Below are positions 62,541-64,000 of a stretch of DNA of 64,000 nt, piece after piece. Below the pieces are notes generated by a model. That model worked only from the letters and a program-made list of their open reading frames with translations, was not told where the DNA came from and ran no database searches. The stretch is taken from contig NC_133658.1 in NCBI RefSeq assembly GCF_037893015.1, positions 13,422,486-13,486,485 of the forward strand, in the 5' to 3' direction. A program made the position numbers and the translations under genes. Source of the stretch: Macrotis lagotis (lineage: Eukaryota; Chordata; Mammalia; Peramelemorphia; Peramelidae). Each line of letters starts with the position of its first letter. Positions within the stretch are counted from its first letter, which is position 1.

Positions 62541-63618
62541 CAGCTACCTGTGTAATGTGTGCTCTTTCAAATTATTTCAAAAGCTGCTCAGGTCTGCATT
62601 TCTGCATAAAACCCTACACTTGTAAAAATACCAATATTTATTGTTTGGTGTGGGTGATATGAATTCCAGATGTTTATTCTCACCTATGACATCAGTCCAT
62701 ATGTGGCCATGTCAAATGTTTAATGTATTGAACCTCAATTTCCACATTTCTGAAATGAGGCTAAAAATGTCTTTAGCTCATCTAACCAGCTAATAAAGGA
62801 ATGATATTCTAAGAACATATATATGTCAGCAAGTCAACTCATTTGTGTGGGTGAAAATTCTATCAAAGGAGTAATTTTGTTTTTGAAAAAGCTTCATTAA
62901 TATTCTATGACTGTATTATCTCAAATTAGAAGTCACTACACTGAACCAGATGACCAAGAAAAAGGTAAAAAGAGCACATTCCCTGTTTATTCCTTTCTAT
63001 TAGTCCCTGGCTCCAGTCAACTATTTGACTTGAGGCTAAAAAAAATTACTTTGCCCTTCTATCAAAACTCTGATTGCTATGATGTATTTCCAAAACCCCT
63101 TCTTATTAGTTTATCCTAAAACAAAATGCCATTAGACCTGGTTGAATTTATTGGCTGTCTTGACTACCATAATGCTTTATTTTAGCATGCATACAAACCT
63201 GACAGTCAAAAAAAAGGACAAATTAAGTTTACAAAGCATATATTTTACCTTTATTTTACATATCTATATAGGTTATACATGCCTGTATTATACAGTCCTT
63301 CAATGACTGTTTACCTTTGTGAACAAACCAGAAGTGGTAGTCTCTGTTCCACATAATCTATAATAAAAAGTGATCTAGAATATTAACATTACTTATTATT
63401 TCCCTAGTATTATTAAATTTTTTCATTAATTATATTCATTACTAGAAACAGACTATAAACTCTTTGAAGGCAAGAATTAAACCTCATTCATCATCTAATA
63501 TAACTCTCCATGAGATTTTTCTTTTAAATGAGGCTCAGGAGAAAGGAATTGTTTTCAACCAATAATGGAAATTATCAAACATTTTATAACTTCTTAGTCA
63601 ACATCAGAATGACTGGTT
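62541..63618. other. Intron-like, unassigned
   Basis: AT-rich sequence with no gene and no repeat I recognise. Confidence 0.35.
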
Positions 63619-63815
63619 GAAAAACTAATGGAAACAGGCAGCTAGGTAGTGCAGTGGATAGAGCACCAGCCCTGGAGTCAGGAGTACTTGAGTTCAAATC
63701 TGGCTTCAGGCCTCAGAAATTTAATAATTATCTAGCTGTGTGGCCTTGGGCAAACAACTCAACCTCATTGCCTTGCAGAATAAAAACTAAAAAAGAAAAA
63801 GAAAAACTAATGGAA
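63619..63815 (+). mobile_element. WSINE1/MAR1-type SINE with perfect target-site duplication
   Basis: Head GGCAGCTAGGTAGTGCAGTG at 63637, then GATAGAGCACCAGCCCTGGA, box-B TTGAGTTCAAATCTGG, core CTGTGTGGCCTTGGGCAAAC, and an A-rich tail to 63800. It is bounded by identical 15-base direct repeats GAAAAACTAATGGAA at 63619-63633 and 63801-63815. Likely one of the youngest insertions in the window. Confidence 0.96.
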
Positions 63816-63827
63816 TGACTAGAATTT

Positions 63828-64000
63828 TAGTTTTTAATATTTATTTAATATTTTACTTTTCATCAAGTATATGTAAAAATAATTTTTACATTCATATAAA
63901 AATGAATTTGACTTTAAGGTCCCCCCCTCCTTTTGTCTCCTCTTCTTCCTTGAAAAGGCTAGCAATTTGATATAGGCTGTATATGTTAATGAACAATATA
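63828..64000 (-). mobile_element. L1 3' UTR, cut by the window end
   Basis: T-rich start, then AAGTATATGTAAAAATAATT, TTTACATTCATATAAAAATG, GGCTAGCAATTTGATATAGG and CTGTATATGTTAATG match the antisense L1 3' end in order. The element continues past 64000. Confidence 0.7.

Overview
This 64 kb window is vertebrate nuclear DNA, and the repeats point to a marsupial. It has short interspersed elements (SINEs) of the marsupial WSINE1/MAR1/WALLSI type, L1 elements with marsupial-style ends, and relics of L2 and CR1/L3. Composition is AT-rich and CpG-poor outside the one coding exon, with abundant microsatellites. I cannot tell which marsupial order it is.

Only one protein-coding gene is supported: LRRTM4 (leucine-rich repeat transmembrane neuronal protein 4), a postsynaptic adhesion protein, on the + strand. 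The window carries its main coding exon, from a 3' splice acceptor at 2973-2974 to a stop at 4525-4527. This exon encodes everything except the initiator codon and one further base, which must come from an upstream exon that I cannot find here. The exon ends in GAG|GTATGA, so the last valine codon and the stop lie inside a plausible 5' splice donor. Read through, it gives the 518-residue form ending ECEV. Spliced, it would continue to a distant exon that is not in this window. Positions 4528-64000 therefore look like 3' UTR of the short form and/or part of a very long intron of the long form.

Layout: 1-603, unassigned, moderately GC-rich. 604-1643, a minisatellite of 17 imperfect ~60 bp units, each with a C-rich pyrimidine tract. 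1648-2584, a second, unrelated minisatellite of 52 copies of an 18 bp unit in perfect register. 2585-2974, intron end with splice acceptor. 2975-4527, LRRTM4 exon. 4528-~5800, candidate 3' UTR. From ~5800 onward, intron-like DNA with interspersed repeats (SINEs on both strands, L1 on the minus strand, L2, CR1/L3, and a LINE fragment sharing its 3' tail with local SINEs), long microsatellites and a few CpG-retaining stretches that may be conserved noncoding elements.

I found no second gene, no RNA gene, no CRISPR array and no recognisable endogenous retrovirus. I do not see a new multi-gene system. The most unusual structures are the two upstream minisatellites and the donor/stop overlap at the end of the LRRTM4 exon. 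Repeat family names come from memory of consensus sequences, not from a database search.
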